Shown: piece by piece, positions 16,163-25,145 of the stretch
Position numbering within the stretch: the first letter of the stretch is position 1
Layout: each line of letters opens with the position of its first letter
From: Halobellus clavatus
GTDB taxonomy: Archaea; Halobacteriota; Halobacteria; Halobacteriales; Haloferacaceae
DNA length: 64,000 nucleotides
Reading direction: 5' to 3'
NCBI RefSeq assembly: GCF_900107195.1
Contig: NZ_FNPB01000004.1
Location: 186,001 to 250,000, forward strand
Position numbers and translations under genes: made by a program
Notes under the pieces: generated by a model
What the model was told of the DNA's origin: nothing
The model's database searches: none
What the model saw: the letters and a program-made list of their open reading frames with translations, nothing else

Positions 16163-17695
16163 ATGTACGATTATATCATCGTCGGCGGCGGTGCGGCCGG
16201 GTGTACACTCGCACACCGGCTGACGGCGGACCGATCTGTCGACGTCTTACTCCTCGAATCGGGGAATCCCGAAGAGGACCGCGATGCAGTGAAAGATCCG
16301 ACCCGCGTGTGGGACCTGCTGGGGTCAGACCTCGATTGGGGCTTCGAGGTCGAACCACAGCCAGGACTGAACGGCCGGTCTATCGCCTGGCCCCGCGGGA
16401 AGGCGCTCGGCGGATCGACCGTGATCAACGGAATGGCGTACGTCCGCGGACACGCCTACGACTTCGACAACTGGGCGGATCTCGGCAACGACGGGTGGAG
16501 TTACGACGACCTGCTCCCGTACTTCAAAAAGTCCGAGAACCTGACTGCGGACGGCGACGCGGCGTACCACGGCACGGACGGGCCGCTCACCGTCTCGCGC
16601 GGGACCGAGCCGAGCGAACTCGACGAGATGCTGGTCGAGGCCGCCGAGGAAGTCGGTTTCGAGAAGAATATGGACTTCAACGGGGAACAGCAGTCCGGCG
16701 TCGGGTACTACCACTCGACGATCGAAGACGGCCATCGACACAGCACTGCGGCGGCATTCATCAAACCGATCCTGGACCGCGACAACCTGGACATCAAGAC
16801 CGGCGCCCACGTCACCGAACTGACCTTCAGCGGCGACACCGCCACCGGTGTCGTCTACAACGAGGGCTGGACGAGTGACCAGGCGACGGTCGCCGAAGAC
16901 GGCGAAGTGATCGTCGCGGCCGGCGCGATCCAGTCCCCGCAACTGCTGATGCTCTCGGGAATCGGTCCCGCCGACCATCTCAAAGACCACGACATCGACG
17001 TCAAAGTCGACCTGCCGGGCGTCGGGCAGAACCTCCAGGACCACCTCCGCGTCAACATCGCTTTCGAGACGACGGGCCCAGTCCCAACGCGGACCGACCG
17101 GGCGGGTCGCGGCACCCGATACGACCGCGTGAGCGTCGGTGCGTTCAAGCGCTCTGCCCCGGACCTCCCGGCGCCAGACATGCAGTTCGGGCTGGCCCCG
17201 GGTCTCTCCCCAGAGGAACCCGAGACCGGTTACGGGATCACCGTCCTCCCGCTGCGCCCGACGAGCACCGGCGAGGTCAGGCTCACGTCCGACGATCCCT
17301 ACGACCACCCGGAGATCGATCCCAACTACCTCGACACCCAGAAGGACGTCGACGATATAATCACCTGTCTCCGGTGGGCCCGTCGGATCGGGGAGGCCGA
17401 CGCGCTCGCGGAGATCCGCGACGAGGAACACCTGCCCGGTTCGGAGGCGGAGTCCGACGAAGAGCTCCTCGAGTACGCCCGGAACACCGCCGTCACCGGG
17501 TACCACGCGACCTGTACGGCCAAGATGGGCGACGACGACATGGCCGTCGTCGACGACGAACTCCGCGTCCACGGGCTGAACAACCTCCGCGTGATCGACG
17601 CCTCGGTGATGCCGGAGATCACGAGCGGCAACACGAACGCCCCCACTATCGCCATCGCCGAGAAGGGCGCTGATCTACTCAAGGAGGCACAGTAG
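16163..17695 (+). CDS. GMC-family FAD-dependent oxidoreductase, copy 2
   Basis: This 510-residue enzyme has the FAD loop GGGAAGC near residue 9, the WPRGKALGGSTVINGMAYVR signature near 76 and the C-terminal NTNAPTIAIAEK helix. The active-site stretch is YHATCTAKMG where the other two copies have YHPVGTCKMG. The His is kept but the PVG turn is replaced, so substrate fit may differ. ATG 16163 is used; a GTG directly before it adds one residue. It resembles the copy at 38952 more than the one at 12747, for instance in the QSPQLL..SGIGPADHL..HDIDV region and the C-terminal KGADLLKEA. Confidence 0.9.
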   Translation: MYDYIIVGGGAAGCTLAHRLTADRSVDVLLLESGNPEEDRDAVKDPTRVWDLLGSDLDWGFEVEPQPGLNGRSIAWPRGKALGGSTVINGMAYVRGHAYDFDNWADLGNDGWSYDDLLPYFKKSENLTADGDAAYHGTDGPLTVSRGTEPSELDEMLVEAAEEVGFEKNMDFNGEQQSGVGYYHSTIEDGHRHSTAAAFIKPILDRDNLDIKTGAHVTELTFSGDTATGVVYNEGWTSDQATVAEDGEVIVAAGAIQSPQLLMLSGIGPADHLKDHDIDVKVDLPGVGQNLQDHLRVNIAFETTGPVPTRTDRAGRGTRYDRVSVGAFKRSAPDLPAPDMQFGLAPGLSPEEPETGYGITVLPLRPTSTGEVRLTSDDPYDHPEIDPNYLDTQKDVDDIITCLRWARRIGEADALAEIRDEEHLPGSEAESDEELLEYARNTAVTGYHATCTAKMGDDDMAVVDDELRVHGLNNLRVIDASVMPEITSGNTNAPTIAIAEKGADLLKEAQ

Positions 17696-17861
17696 CACAC
17701 CTCGGGGGCACCGACAGATCCACCGTCTTTCTCCATCCGGTTTTCGAGCCGCCTCCAGGGCTGACGACCAGTCGTCCGCGAGGCCACGCCTCGAGAATGC
17801 TTCCGTCGCTTCGTCGCGTTTCACCGAACCGAACAGCGGAGCGACCCCGCTTCGTGCGGCC

Positions 17862-19196
17862 TCACTCCTCTCGCTCTTTGAGGAGTTTGGTCTTGTACTC
17901 GCCGGCCGGGAGGTCGTCGACGTCGACCACCGTCGGATCGATGCGTGCCTTCAACTGCTCGCGAACTTCGGTGATAGCCTCGTCGACGAGTTCGGCCTCG
18001 TCGCGGCTGCTGCCCGGTTCTCGGGCGATCTCGACCGGGATCGGTGTCTCGAAATTGACCGTGCCTTCCTCGGGGAGAATCACCCGGAGTCGGGGCGCGA
18101 TGCCCTCGACGTCGGAGATGACATCGCGGATGGCCGACGGGAAGACGTTCATTCCTTTGTAGATCAGCATATCGTCGGCACGGCCCGCGACCTGGATCTT
18201 CGGGGCGGTGCGGCCGCAGTCGCACTCGGTGTCGATCACTTCGACGTAGTCGCCGGATCGGAATCGGAGGAGCGGGGTCGCCTCCCGCCGAAGGTGCGTG
18301 TAGACGAGTTCGCCCTCCGCCCCGGGTTCGAACGGCTTCGCCTCGCCCGTCTCGGGGTCGATCAGTTCGGGATGGACGAACCCCTGCGCGTGGAAGTGCA
18401 TCCCGTTCTCCTCCTCGCACTCGGCCCACATACTGCCGAGAACGTCGCCGAGGCCCATCGCCTCCCGGACGAGATCGGCGTTCCAGACGTCGTAGAACTC
18501 GGCGCGGATTTCGGGGTTCGCGATGCCGGGTGCGGCCCCGCCGATGACCTTCGTGAACCCGAAGTCGTCGGGCGCGACGCCGACGACGTCTTCGGCGTTC
18601 TCAGAGAGGTACCGGATGTGTGAGGTCGTCGTCCACAGAATATCGGGCTGGACGTCGAGCGCGACCGAGAGCAGCCGTTCGGTGCTCTCTCCGCCGGCGG
18701 GCACCACGTTCGCGCCGAGTTTGGTCAGGCTCTCGAAGTAGGGGGTCCCGCCCGTGATCATCGTCTGCCCCGCGCCGAACAGGACCGTATCCGCCGGTCG
18801 GACGCCGACCGTGTAGAAGGATCGCTTCTGCACCGTGTTCCAGTTCCGGCGATCCTGCGTGGTCAGGCCGAAGTAGGTCGGCTTGCCGGTCGTCCCCGAG
18901 GAGGAGATCGTCCGGTTGAGCGCGGACTTCGGCGCGGCCTGGTGCTCGCCCAGCGGTTTCGCGGGGACGGTGTCAGTCTGTGAGTCCCGCTCGTCCTGCT
19001 TCGTGGTGAACGGGACCTCCCGGAGCGCTTCCAGGGAGGTGATGTCGTCGGGATCGATGTCCCACTCGCGGAACCGACGGCGATAGAAGTCGGAATGCTC
19101 GCGGAGATACTCGATCTGCTCGGGCAGCAGTCGCTCGTGATCGGCACAGACGTCCCCCCACGGACGCGTCTCGATCGGGTCGTAAACATCCGCCAT
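17862..19196 (-). CDS. phenylacetate-CoA ligase-like AMP-forming enzyme
   Basis: The 444-residue protein is the size of PaaK enzymes, shorter than typical acyl-CoA synthetases. It has the AMP-binding P-loop SSSGTTGKPTYFGLT near 108, MGLGDVLGSMWAECEE near 254, FRSGDYVEVIDTECDCGRT near 320 and DDMLIYKGMNVFPSAI near 350. These match the PaaK layout, including the Cys-containing CxCGRT strand. It would activate an aromatic or aryl-acetic acid to its CoA thioester. ATG 19196 is preferred over a start eight codons upstream. The gene is divergent from the CGSC gene; both may belong to the same oxidative pathway. Confidence 0.85.
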   Translation of the reverse strand: MADVYDPIETRPWGDVCADHERLLPEQIEYLREHSDFYRRRFREWDIDPDDITSLEALREVPFTTKQDERDSQTDTVPAKPLGEHQAAPKSALNRTISSSGTTGKPTYFGLTTQDRRNWNTVQKRSFYTVGVRPADTVLFGAGQTMITGGTPYFESLTKLGANVVPAGGESTERLLSVALDVQPDILWTTTSHIRYLSENAEDVVGVAPDDFGFTKVIGGAAPGIANPEIRAEFYDVWNADLVREAMGLGDVLGSMWAECEEENGMHFHAQGFVHPELIDPETGEAKPFEPGAEGELVYTHLRREATPLLRFRSGDYVEVIDTECDCGRTAPKIQVAGRADDMLIYKGMNVFPSAIRDVISDVEGIAPRLRVILPEEGTVNFETPIPVEIAREPGSSRDEAELVDEAITEVREQLKARIDPTVVDVDDLPAGEYKTKLLKEREE

Positions 19197-19383
19197 ACAC
19201 CAGCGCTTAGCGAACCACATATTTTAATATAACGGACGGCAGGTCCCACGACGACCTCGGCCTCTCAGTGGTGCCGCTCGACACAGCGGGCCGGTAAAAC
19301 CCTGAGGACCCGAAATCCAGTCCGTTCGCCCGAGTGGTTCGGAATCCGTTCCGTCGCTGTCCAGGATTTCACTCCGCCAACAC

Positions 19384-19392
19384 AAATTATAT
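19384..19392 (+). promoter_or_regulatory. TATA-like box of the CGSC operon
   Basis: AAATTATAT lies about 30 bases before ATG 19418 in a strongly AT-rich segment. Confidence 0.5.
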
Positions 19393-19417
19393 GTCGTGTT
19401 AGTATGTTATATAGCGT

Positions 19418-19987
19418 ATGGGACTGATCACTCCCGGATCGGAGTCAGACGAGACCGAGCAACTACCGCTGGTCCCGCGAGTCGATTCGCTGGACGGCAA
19501 GACCATCGGCCTGTACGATAACGGGAAACCGGCAGCCGAACCGCTTCTCACCGCCGTGAAGGAGAAACTCGCGGACCGCTACCCCGACGCCGAGTTCACC
19601 TGGTACCACGTCGAACACCTGAACCAGATCAAGAACGACGACGAGCAGGACGCTGTCAAGGAGTGGGCCGCAGACGTCGACACCGCGATCGGCGCGATCG
19701 GCGACTGTGGGTCCTGTACGAAGTTCCTGGCGTGGGGCATCGAACTGATCGAGGACGCCGGGACCCCCGGCGTCGGCCTCATCGACGAGGGCTTCGAGCT
19801 CGACTACCAGTCGAACGCGATCGAACGGGGCCGGGCGTTGCGGTACAAGAAGACGCCGGTCCGCTGTGAGACGACCGACCTCGACCGCGTCCGCGACGAA
19901 GTGTCCGAAGACGTCGTCGACGGGATCGTCGACGAGTTGACCCGCGAACTGAACGAGAAGGAACGCGCGGACCCGGTGCCGCAGTAA
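19418..19987 (+). CDS. UGSC-family protein, cysteine (CGSC) form
   Basis: The 189-residue soluble protein has the sequence GAIGDCGSCTKF, with C97-G-S-C100. This is the position where the UGSC (seleno)protein family has selenocysteine or cysteine. Here residue 97 is encoded by TGT, so it is an ordinary thiol pair. The preceding DTAIGAIGDC strand and the following LAWGIELIEDAGTPGVGLI fit a flavodoxin- or thioredoxin-like alpha/beta fold with the thiols at a strand end. The family's reaction is unknown; a thiol-redox or thiol-nucleophile role is likely. The downstream gene at 20006, 18 bases away, is almost certainly its co-transcribed partner. Confidence 0.75.
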   Translation: MGLITPGSESDETEQLPLVPRVDSLDGKTIGLYDNGKPAAEPLLTAVKEKLADRYPDAEFTWYHVEHLNQIKNDDEQDAVKEWAADVDTAIGAIGDCGSCTKFLAWGIELIEDAGTPGVGLIDEGFELDYQSNAIERGRALRYKKTPVRCETTDLDRVRDEVSEDVVDGIVDELTRELNEKERADPVPQ

Positions 19988-20005
19988 CTCCCCTCCCTAT
20001 CCTCT

Positions 20006-21094
20006 ATGTCCGAACAATCAGAAACCGAGCAGTCGCTCGACGAGATCAACAAGTCGCTGTACAGCGAAGGAATGACCGACGGCTTGCCGGTCATCCCGCC
20101 GACCGACGAGCGGGTCGAAGAGATGCTCCGCGGGATCGACCGTCCCCGCGACGACGTGGTCGCTCGCCTCGGGAACAACGAAAACGCCCTCACCGTCGAG
20201 ACGCTCGCGGCGAATGCGGTGATGGCCGGCTGTCTGCCGACGTATATGCCGGTTCTGGAAGCGGGCGTGCGCGCGCTCGCCGATCCGGATTCGAACTCGA
20301 TCCAGTTCTCGGTCAGCACGGGGTCGTGGGCCTATCAGTGGATCGTCAACGGCCCGGTTCGGGAGAAACTCGACATCGAGAGCAGTTCGGGCGCGTTCGG
20401 CCCGAGCTTCCACGCGAACCAGACGATCGCCCGTGCGCTGGGGATGGCGTACCGCAACACGGCGAAGATCTACCCCGGCGAGAAGGACATGGGCGTGATG
20501 GGTAACCCCGCGAAATTCTATATGCTGGCGGCCGAGAACGAGGAAGCCAGTCCCTGGGAGCCCTACCACGTCACCCACGGTTACGACGCGGACGACAGCA
20601 CCATCTCGCTGGCGGGCCCGAACAGCTGGGTCCAGTGGCTCCCCAGCGAGAACGAGGGCGAACACGTGCTTCGCGGAATGATCCGGAACACGCCCGAGTC
20701 GATGCGCGCGAGTTCCGGCGAGGACCTCAATGCGACGATCACCCACGTGATCAACCCCTACAACGCCGAGGAACTCGAGAAAGAGGACCTCACTAAAGAA
20801 GAGATCAAGGAGTACATCGTCGAGAACTCCTACCGGACGACAGACGAGTACGCGCCCGCCCGTCACTCCGGCGACGGCATCCCGCCGCGACAGGTCAAGC
20901 AGTATCAGGACACCGACGCCGTGAAAGTGGCCTGCATCGGCGGCCCCGGCCGGGTCAACGCCATCTTCGGCACTTCGATCGGGGGGCCGGTCACGAAGAA
21001 GATCCACTTCCCCGACAACTTCGACGAACTCCTGGAGGAGTACGCCGACGACGTCGAGCGGAACTGGGTTCCCACCGAGGGCTTCTACGAGTAG
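20006..21094 (+). CDS. uncharacterised conserved protein paired with the CGSC protein
   Basis: This 362-residue protein is the paralogue of the 11212-12309 product and shares all its blocks: MTDGLPVIPPT, NAVMAGC, STGSWAYQWIVNGPVR, GEKDMGVMGNPAKFYM and IGGPGRVNAIFGTSIGGPVT. It differs mainly at about 280-300, where it carries a short DEYAPARHSGDGIPPRQ insert. It follows the CGSC gene by 18 bases, so the two form an operon and probably one enzyme system. No cofactor motif is clear; the invariant Cys in NAVMAGC is a candidate active-site thiol. Confidence 0.8.
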   Translation: MSEQSETEQSLDEINKSLYSEGMTDGLPVIPPTDERVEEMLRGIDRPRDDVVARLGNNENALTVETLAANAVMAGCLPTYMPVLEAGVRALADPDSNSIQFSVSTGSWAYQWIVNGPVREKLDIESSSGAFGPSFHANQTIARALGMAYRNTAKIYPGEKDMGVMGNPAKFYMLAAENEEASPWEPYHVTHGYDADDSTISLAGPNSWVQWLPSENEGEHVLRGMIRNTPESMRASSGEDLNATITHVINPYNAEELEKEDLTKEEIKEYIVENSYRTTDEYAPARHSGDGIPPRQVKQYQDTDAVKVACIGGPGRVNAIFGTSIGGPVTKKIHFPDNFDELLEEYADDVERNWVPTEGFYE

Positions 21095-21224
21095 TCCCTC
21101 GCCCCCGACCGAGCATCGATTCTCCGTCCGTTTCGCTGCGTTCCTTCGTATTCGGCCGGCTCGGAACCGACGCTGACAGCCGCGTCGAAATGAATCATAG
21201 GAAACTGAGGCTGTCTCGATCCGA

Positions 21225-22262
21225 CTACGGGCAGACGAGGATCTTTCGCTCCTCGCTCTCGTCGTCGGTCAGCGCGTCGAAGCCGTCCGCGACGATGTCG
21301 TCGAGGCCGACTCGCGAGGTCACGTACTTCTCGGCGTCGAGGTCGCCGTTCTCGAGCTGTCGGATGACGACGCCGTACTCCTCGGTCAGTCGCGGCCCGA
21401 CCAGATGCGAGGTCGACCCGCCGACGGTACGCTGATCCTGGACGAGCAGTTGCGGTTCGAATTCCGCAGGCCCGCTGAACACGCCGATAACGGTCGTGTG
21501 GCCGTCTGCACGCGTCGATTCGACCGCCTGCGTCAGCGTGTTCTCGTGGCCGACGGCCTCGAAGGCGACGTCGGCGCCGCGGCCCGTCTCCTCGTGAATC
21601 CGCTCGACGGGGTCCTCCTCGGTCGGATCGATCAGGACGTCTGCACCGAAGTCCGCAGCCACCTCGCGCCGAGAGTCCTGCGGTTCCGAGACGTAGATCG
21701 GCCCGCCGCCGGCGGCCTTCGCCGAGCGGATCGCGCCGAGACCGATCGGCCCCGCGCCGACGACGGCGACGCTGTCGCCGACGCCGAGCGGCGACTGGCG
21801 AACCGCGTGCAGACCGACGCTGACCGGTTGGGCGATCGCGGCGTCCGCCGGCGAGACACCGTCGGGAAGCGGCACGGCGTTATCGGCGCTCTCGACCACC
21901 TGTTCGGCGTAGCCGCCCGGACGGGCCGACGTGGCGTTCAGGTCGCGACACAGATTGTATTTGCCCTCCTCACAGCACCAGCACTCGCCGCACGGGGTGT
22001 GTGGGCCGAGCACGACCTCGGTTCCGACCGCTAGGTCGACACCCTCACCGGTTGCAGCGATCGTCCCGCCGATCTCGTGACCGAGCGTCTGCGGGAGGTC
22101 TTCGTCGTCGAAGAAGTCGTCGGTGTGTTGATAAAAGTGGAGGTCAGATCCGCAGATCCCGCAGGCCGCGACGTCGACGAGGACTTCACCCTCGCCGGGT
22201 GTCGGTGCTTCGACGTCGTCGATACGAATGTCTTCCTCACCGTAGAGTCTGGCTGCTTTCAC
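21225..22262 (-). CDS. zinc-dependent alcohol dehydrogenase (MDR family), copy 1
   Basis: The 345-residue protein has the catalytic-zinc region CGICGSDLHFY near 34, GHEIGG near 62, and the structural-zinc cysteines CGECWCCEEGKYNLC near 91-105. The NAD(P) loop GAGPIGLGAIRSAKAAGGG follows near 172. It fits the sorbitol/threonine/2,3-butanediol dehydrogenase branch. The enzyme oxidises a secondary or polyol alcohol with NAD(P). It is divergent from the thioredoxin-reductase-like gene at 22376. A second copy of the family occurs at 40626, beside another GMC gene. Confidence 0.9.
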   Translation of the reverse strand: MKAARLYGEEDIRIDDVEAPTPGEGEVLVDVAACGICGSDLHFYQHTDDFFDDEDLPQTLGHEIGGTIAATGEGVDLAVGTEVVLGPHTPCGECWCCEEGKYNLCRDLNATSARPGGYAEQVVESADNAVPLPDGVSPADAAIAQPVSVGLHAVRQSPLGVGDSVAVVGAGPIGLGAIRSAKAAGGGPIYVSEPQDSRREVAADFGADVLIDPTEEDPVERIHEETGRGADVAFEAVGHENTLTQAVESTRADGHTTVIGVFSGPAEFEPQLLVQDQRTVGGSTSHLVGPRLTEEYGVVIRQLENGDLDAEKYVTSRVGLDDIVADGFDALTDDESEERKILVCP

Positions 22263-22375
22263 AGTCGTTTATCCCTATCGATCAGCATAAATATACTGGT
22301 GAGAGGGGTCCCTGTGGGACGGTGTTTCGGCCGTAGAAACCTTTTTGCCTGCGCTGGAAGAATCGCGAGGTAACT

Positions 22376-23305
22376 GTGACACACGACCTCATTATCGTCG
22401 GAACCGGCCCTGCCGGTCTGACCGCGGGCGCGTACGCGGGACGCAGCGGACTCGACGTCCTGTTCTTCGAGCGAGAATCGATCGGCGGCGATCTCGTCAA
22501 CCGCCACGAGATCCGGTCTTACCCGGGGTTCCCGGACGGCGTCTCCGGGACGGAACTCCGTTCGAAGATGGTCGAGGCGGCCGAGGCCTACGACCCTGAC
22601 GTCGAACTCGATACTGTCGAACAGATCGACCCCGGTGCGGACGGTGCCCCGCACGTGCTGCACACCGAGGGCGGCGAGTACGAAGCCCACGCGGTCATCC
22701 TCTCGCCGGGCGGCACCGACCAGCGCCTCGGCGTCCCCGGCGAGGAGACCTACGAAGGCCGGGGCATCTTCCACTGTGCCACCTGCGACGGCCCCCTGTA
22801 TCGGGACGAGCGCATCGCCGTCGTCGGCGGGCGGAACCACGCCGTCATCGACGCGGTGTTCCTGACCGAGTACGCCAGCGAGGTGGTGGTGCTCGACTCC
22901 GAACCGGAACTCGACGCGGACGCGACGATCGTCGCGGAAGCCGAGTCCCACCCGGACGTCGAGATCCACACGGAGACGACCGTCACCGAGTTCGTCGGCG
23001 AGGACGGCCTCCTCGAGGGCGTGGCAGTCGAGCGCGGGGCGTCGGGGGAGACCGAGACGCTCGACGTCGGCGGCGTCAACGTCAACGTCGGCTCCGTACC
23101 GAACACCGACTTCCTCGAGGGGACGCTGGACCTCGATACGGAGGGACGTATCGTCGTCGACAACCGGATGGAGACCACCGTGCCGGGAATCTACGCCGCT
23201 GGCGACGCGCGGCAGGGGAGCCCACACGAGATCGCCGCGGCCGTCGGCGACGGCACGACGGCGATCATGGCGGCCAAAGATCACATCGCCCGGTCCGCAG
23301 AGTGA
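22376..23305 (+). CDS. thioredoxin reductase-like FAD oxidoreductase
   Basis: The 309-residue flavoprotein has the FAD loop GTGPAGLTAGAYAGRSG near residue 9, the redox-active HCATCDGP motif near 135 (CxxC), and the FAD-binding TTVPGIYAAGD near 270. The NADPH loop is VVGGRNHAV instead of the usual GxGxxA, so coenzyme use may be weak or altered. It starts with GTG 22376; no ATG is available before the FAD strand. It could reduce a thioredoxin-like partner; the nearby CGSC protein is one candidate. It is divergent from the zinc ADH and upstream of the ALDH operator. Confidence 0.85.
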   Translation: MTHDLIIVGTGPAGLTAGAYAGRSGLDVLFFERESIGGDLVNRHEIRSYPGFPDGVSGTELRSKMVEAAEAYDPDVELDTVEQIDPGADGAPHVLHTEGGEYEAHAVILSPGGTDQRLGVPGEETYEGRGIFHCATCDGPLYRDERIAVVGGRNHAVIDAVFLTEYASEVVVLDSEPELDADATIVAEAESHPDVEIHTETTVTEFVGEDGLLEGVAVERGASGETETLDVGGVNVNVGSVPNTDFLEGTLDLDTEGRIVVDNRMETTVPGIYAAGDARQGSPHEIAAAVGDGTTAIMAAKDHIARSAE

Positions 23306-23349
23306 GGAATCGGCCGTCTCTCCGCCCAGATGAGCCGGTGAAGATTTCT

Positions 23350-23376
23350 ATAACGAATGTTATGAATAACGTTATT
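23350..23376. promoter_or_regulatory. tandem ATAAC/GTTAT palindromes upstream of the aldehyde dehydrogenase
   Basis: Two inverted repeats lie side by side: ATAAC-gaat-GTTAT (23350-23363) and the perfect AATAACGTTATT (23365-23376). They lie about 72-98 bases before ATG 23448. This array of four half-sites looks like a dimer-of-dimers operator or an upstream activator site for the ALDH gene. Confidence 0.5.
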
Positions 23377-23447
23377 TAGCAGAACGACGAATCACATTCC
23401 ACAGCGGTCATTCGGACGCCTGCGACCGGTCCCGCTGGTGGAATACA

Positions 23448-24881
23448 ATGTCACTCGCAACCCAAGAACGGTATCCCCTGTTCATCGACGGAGAGCACGT
23501 AGAGCCATCGAGCGAGGAGTACCGCGAGACGATCGACCCCGCGACCGAGGAACCGATCGCACAGTACGCCGTGGCGTCGGCCGCGGACGTCGACCGAGCC
23601 GTGACGGCGGCCCAGCGCGCCCAGACCGAGTGGGCGGAGACGGACGCCGACGAGCGCGCTCAGGTCCTCGGCGACGTCGCCGACGCGATTCGGGAGAACG
23701 CCGACCGCCTCGCGGAGATCGAAACCCGGGATCAGGGCAAGCCGATCGGCTACGCCCAGGGGATGATCCAGGGGGCGGCGTCGACGTTCGACTTCTATGC
23801 GGGTGCGACGGACAAGATCGAGGGGGAGAGCTTCCCGGTCGGCGAGGACGGCGTCAACTTCACGCTGAAGGAACCCTACGGCGTGAGCGCGCAGATCATC
23901 CCGTGGAACACGCCGCTCAACCTCACCGCACAGGGCATCGCTCCGGCGCTCGCCGCCGGCAACGCGGTCGTCGTGAAACCCGCGCCGACGACGCCGCTGC
24001 CGCCGCTGTACCTCTCGGAAGTGTGCCAAGAGGCGGGCGTTCCGGACGGACTGATCAACGTCGTCAACGGCGGTGCGGAACCCGGGGCCGCGCTGTCGGG
24101 CCACGATGGGGTCGACACCATCTCGTTCACCGGCAGCGTCCCGACCGGACAGGCCGTGATGGAATCCGCAGCCAAGAATATCACTCCGGTGACGCTCGAA
24201 CTCGGCGGGAAGAACCCCGCCGTCGTGATGCCCGACGCCGACCTCGAGGAGGCAGTCACCGCGATCCAGATCGGGATCTTCAGCAACACCGGACAGATCT
24301 GTGCGGCCGCCGACCGGGCGATCGTCCACGAGGACATCTACGACGAGTTCGTCGAGATGATCGTCGAACGCGCCGAGGGATACGAACTCGGGGCGGGGAT
24401 GGACGATCCGGATATGGGTCCCCTCAACCACGAGGCCCACTTAGCGGAGGTACTGGAGTACATCGAGACCGGGATCGACGAGGGGGCGACGCTGGAGACT
24501 GGCGGTGACGCACCCGACCGGGACGGGTACTTCGTCGAACCGACGGTGTTCTCCGACGTCGACAACGGGATGACGATCGCCCAAGAGGAGATCTTCGGCC
24601 CGGTCCTCTGTGTGATTCCGTTCTCCGATCAGGCGGAGGCGATCGAGATCGCCAACGACATCGAACTCGGCCTCACAAGCGGTGTGTTCACGCAGGATCT
24701 CGACACCGCGATGGAGATGACCAAGGCCATCGAGGCCGGTACGGTGTACGTGAATCAGTGGTTCGGCGGGTCGACCGCCTCGCCGTTCGGCGGCTACAAG
24801 AAGAGCGGCATCGGTCGCGAGATGGGAATGTACGCCTTCGAGTCGCACCTGCAGACCAAGACCGTCTCGATCGATCTCTGA
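23448..24881 (+). CDS. NAD(P)-dependent aldehyde dehydrogenase
   Basis: The 477-residue enzyme has the full family layout. PWNTPLNLTAQGIAPALAAG lies near 158 and SFTGSVPTGQAVM near 227. The general-base Glu is in TLELGGKNP near 250 and the catalytic Cys in SNTGQICAAADR near 285. The C-terminal motif is SPFGGYKKSGIGREMG. It oxidises an aldehyde to the acid, a natural next step after the GMC and zinc alcohol dehydrogenases nearby. A decayed relative lies at 12510-12702. The promoter region carries a conspicuous tandem palindrome. Confidence 0.92.
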   Translation: MSLATQERYPLFIDGEHVEPSSEEYRETIDPATEEPIAQYAVASAADVDRAVTAAQRAQTEWAETDADERAQVLGDVADAIRENADRLAEIETRDQGKPIGYAQGMIQGAASTFDFYAGATDKIEGESFPVGEDGVNFTLKEPYGVSAQIIPWNTPLNLTAQGIAPALAAGNAVVVKPAPTTPLPPLYLSEVCQEAGVPDGLINVVNGGAEPGAALSGHDGVDTISFTGSVPTGQAVMESAAKNITPVTLELGGKNPAVVMPDADLEEAVTAIQIGIFSNTGQICAAADRAIVHEDIYDEFVEMIVERAEGYELGAGMDDPDMGPLNHEAHLAEVLEYIETGIDEGATLETGGDAPDRDGYFVEPTVFSDVDNGMTIAQEEIFGPVLCVIPFSDQAEAIEIANDIELGLTSGVFTQDLDTAMEMTKAIEAGTVYVNQWFGGSTASPFGGYKKSGIGREMGMYAFESHLQTKTVSIDL

Positions 24882-24964
24882 GCGCCGCAGACGCCTCCGT
24901 TTCGACCTGTAACGAACCGGTTCTCTTTCCGCCGCTCACGAAACACGTCGGAGCCGTGCGCCAC

Positions 24965-25063
24965 TCACTCGCCGTCGAGGGAGCCGACGACCGCCGAGAC
25001 GAACCGTTCGGGAGCGGTGTTCATCGCCGCGTGGCCCTCGCGGTCACCTGCACCATACGACGG
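24965..25063 (-). pseudogene. alpha/beta hydrolase C-terminal remnant
   Basis: Between a stop at 25066-25064 and TGA at 24967-24965 the minus strand encodes SYGAGDREGHAAMNTAPERF followed by VSAVVGSLDGE. This reads like the last 30 residues of an alpha/beta hydrolase: the catalytic His in GHAAMNTAPERF, then the terminal helix. The rest of the gene is missing; the sequence upstream on this strand is the GTG promoter region of the MATE gene. It is probably a relic left by a deletion. Confidence 0.5.
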
Positions 25064-25145
25064 CTACTGGGGACGGTCGTCTAAATCTTGGCTCCGGGGG
25101 CGGCGAGACCAAGCTATTTACCGCCCTGTATCGTCAGCCAGAGTC

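Noticed and set aside
19706-19717. Selenocysteine in the CGSC protein
   Set aside because: The codon is TGT and there is no in-frame TGA, so this is the cysteine form of the family.
24882-25145. Extended N-terminus of the MATE transporter from 25017
   Set aside because: The added 43 residues are basic and cross the hydrolase relic; GTG 25146 is preceded by a TATA-like box at normal distance.
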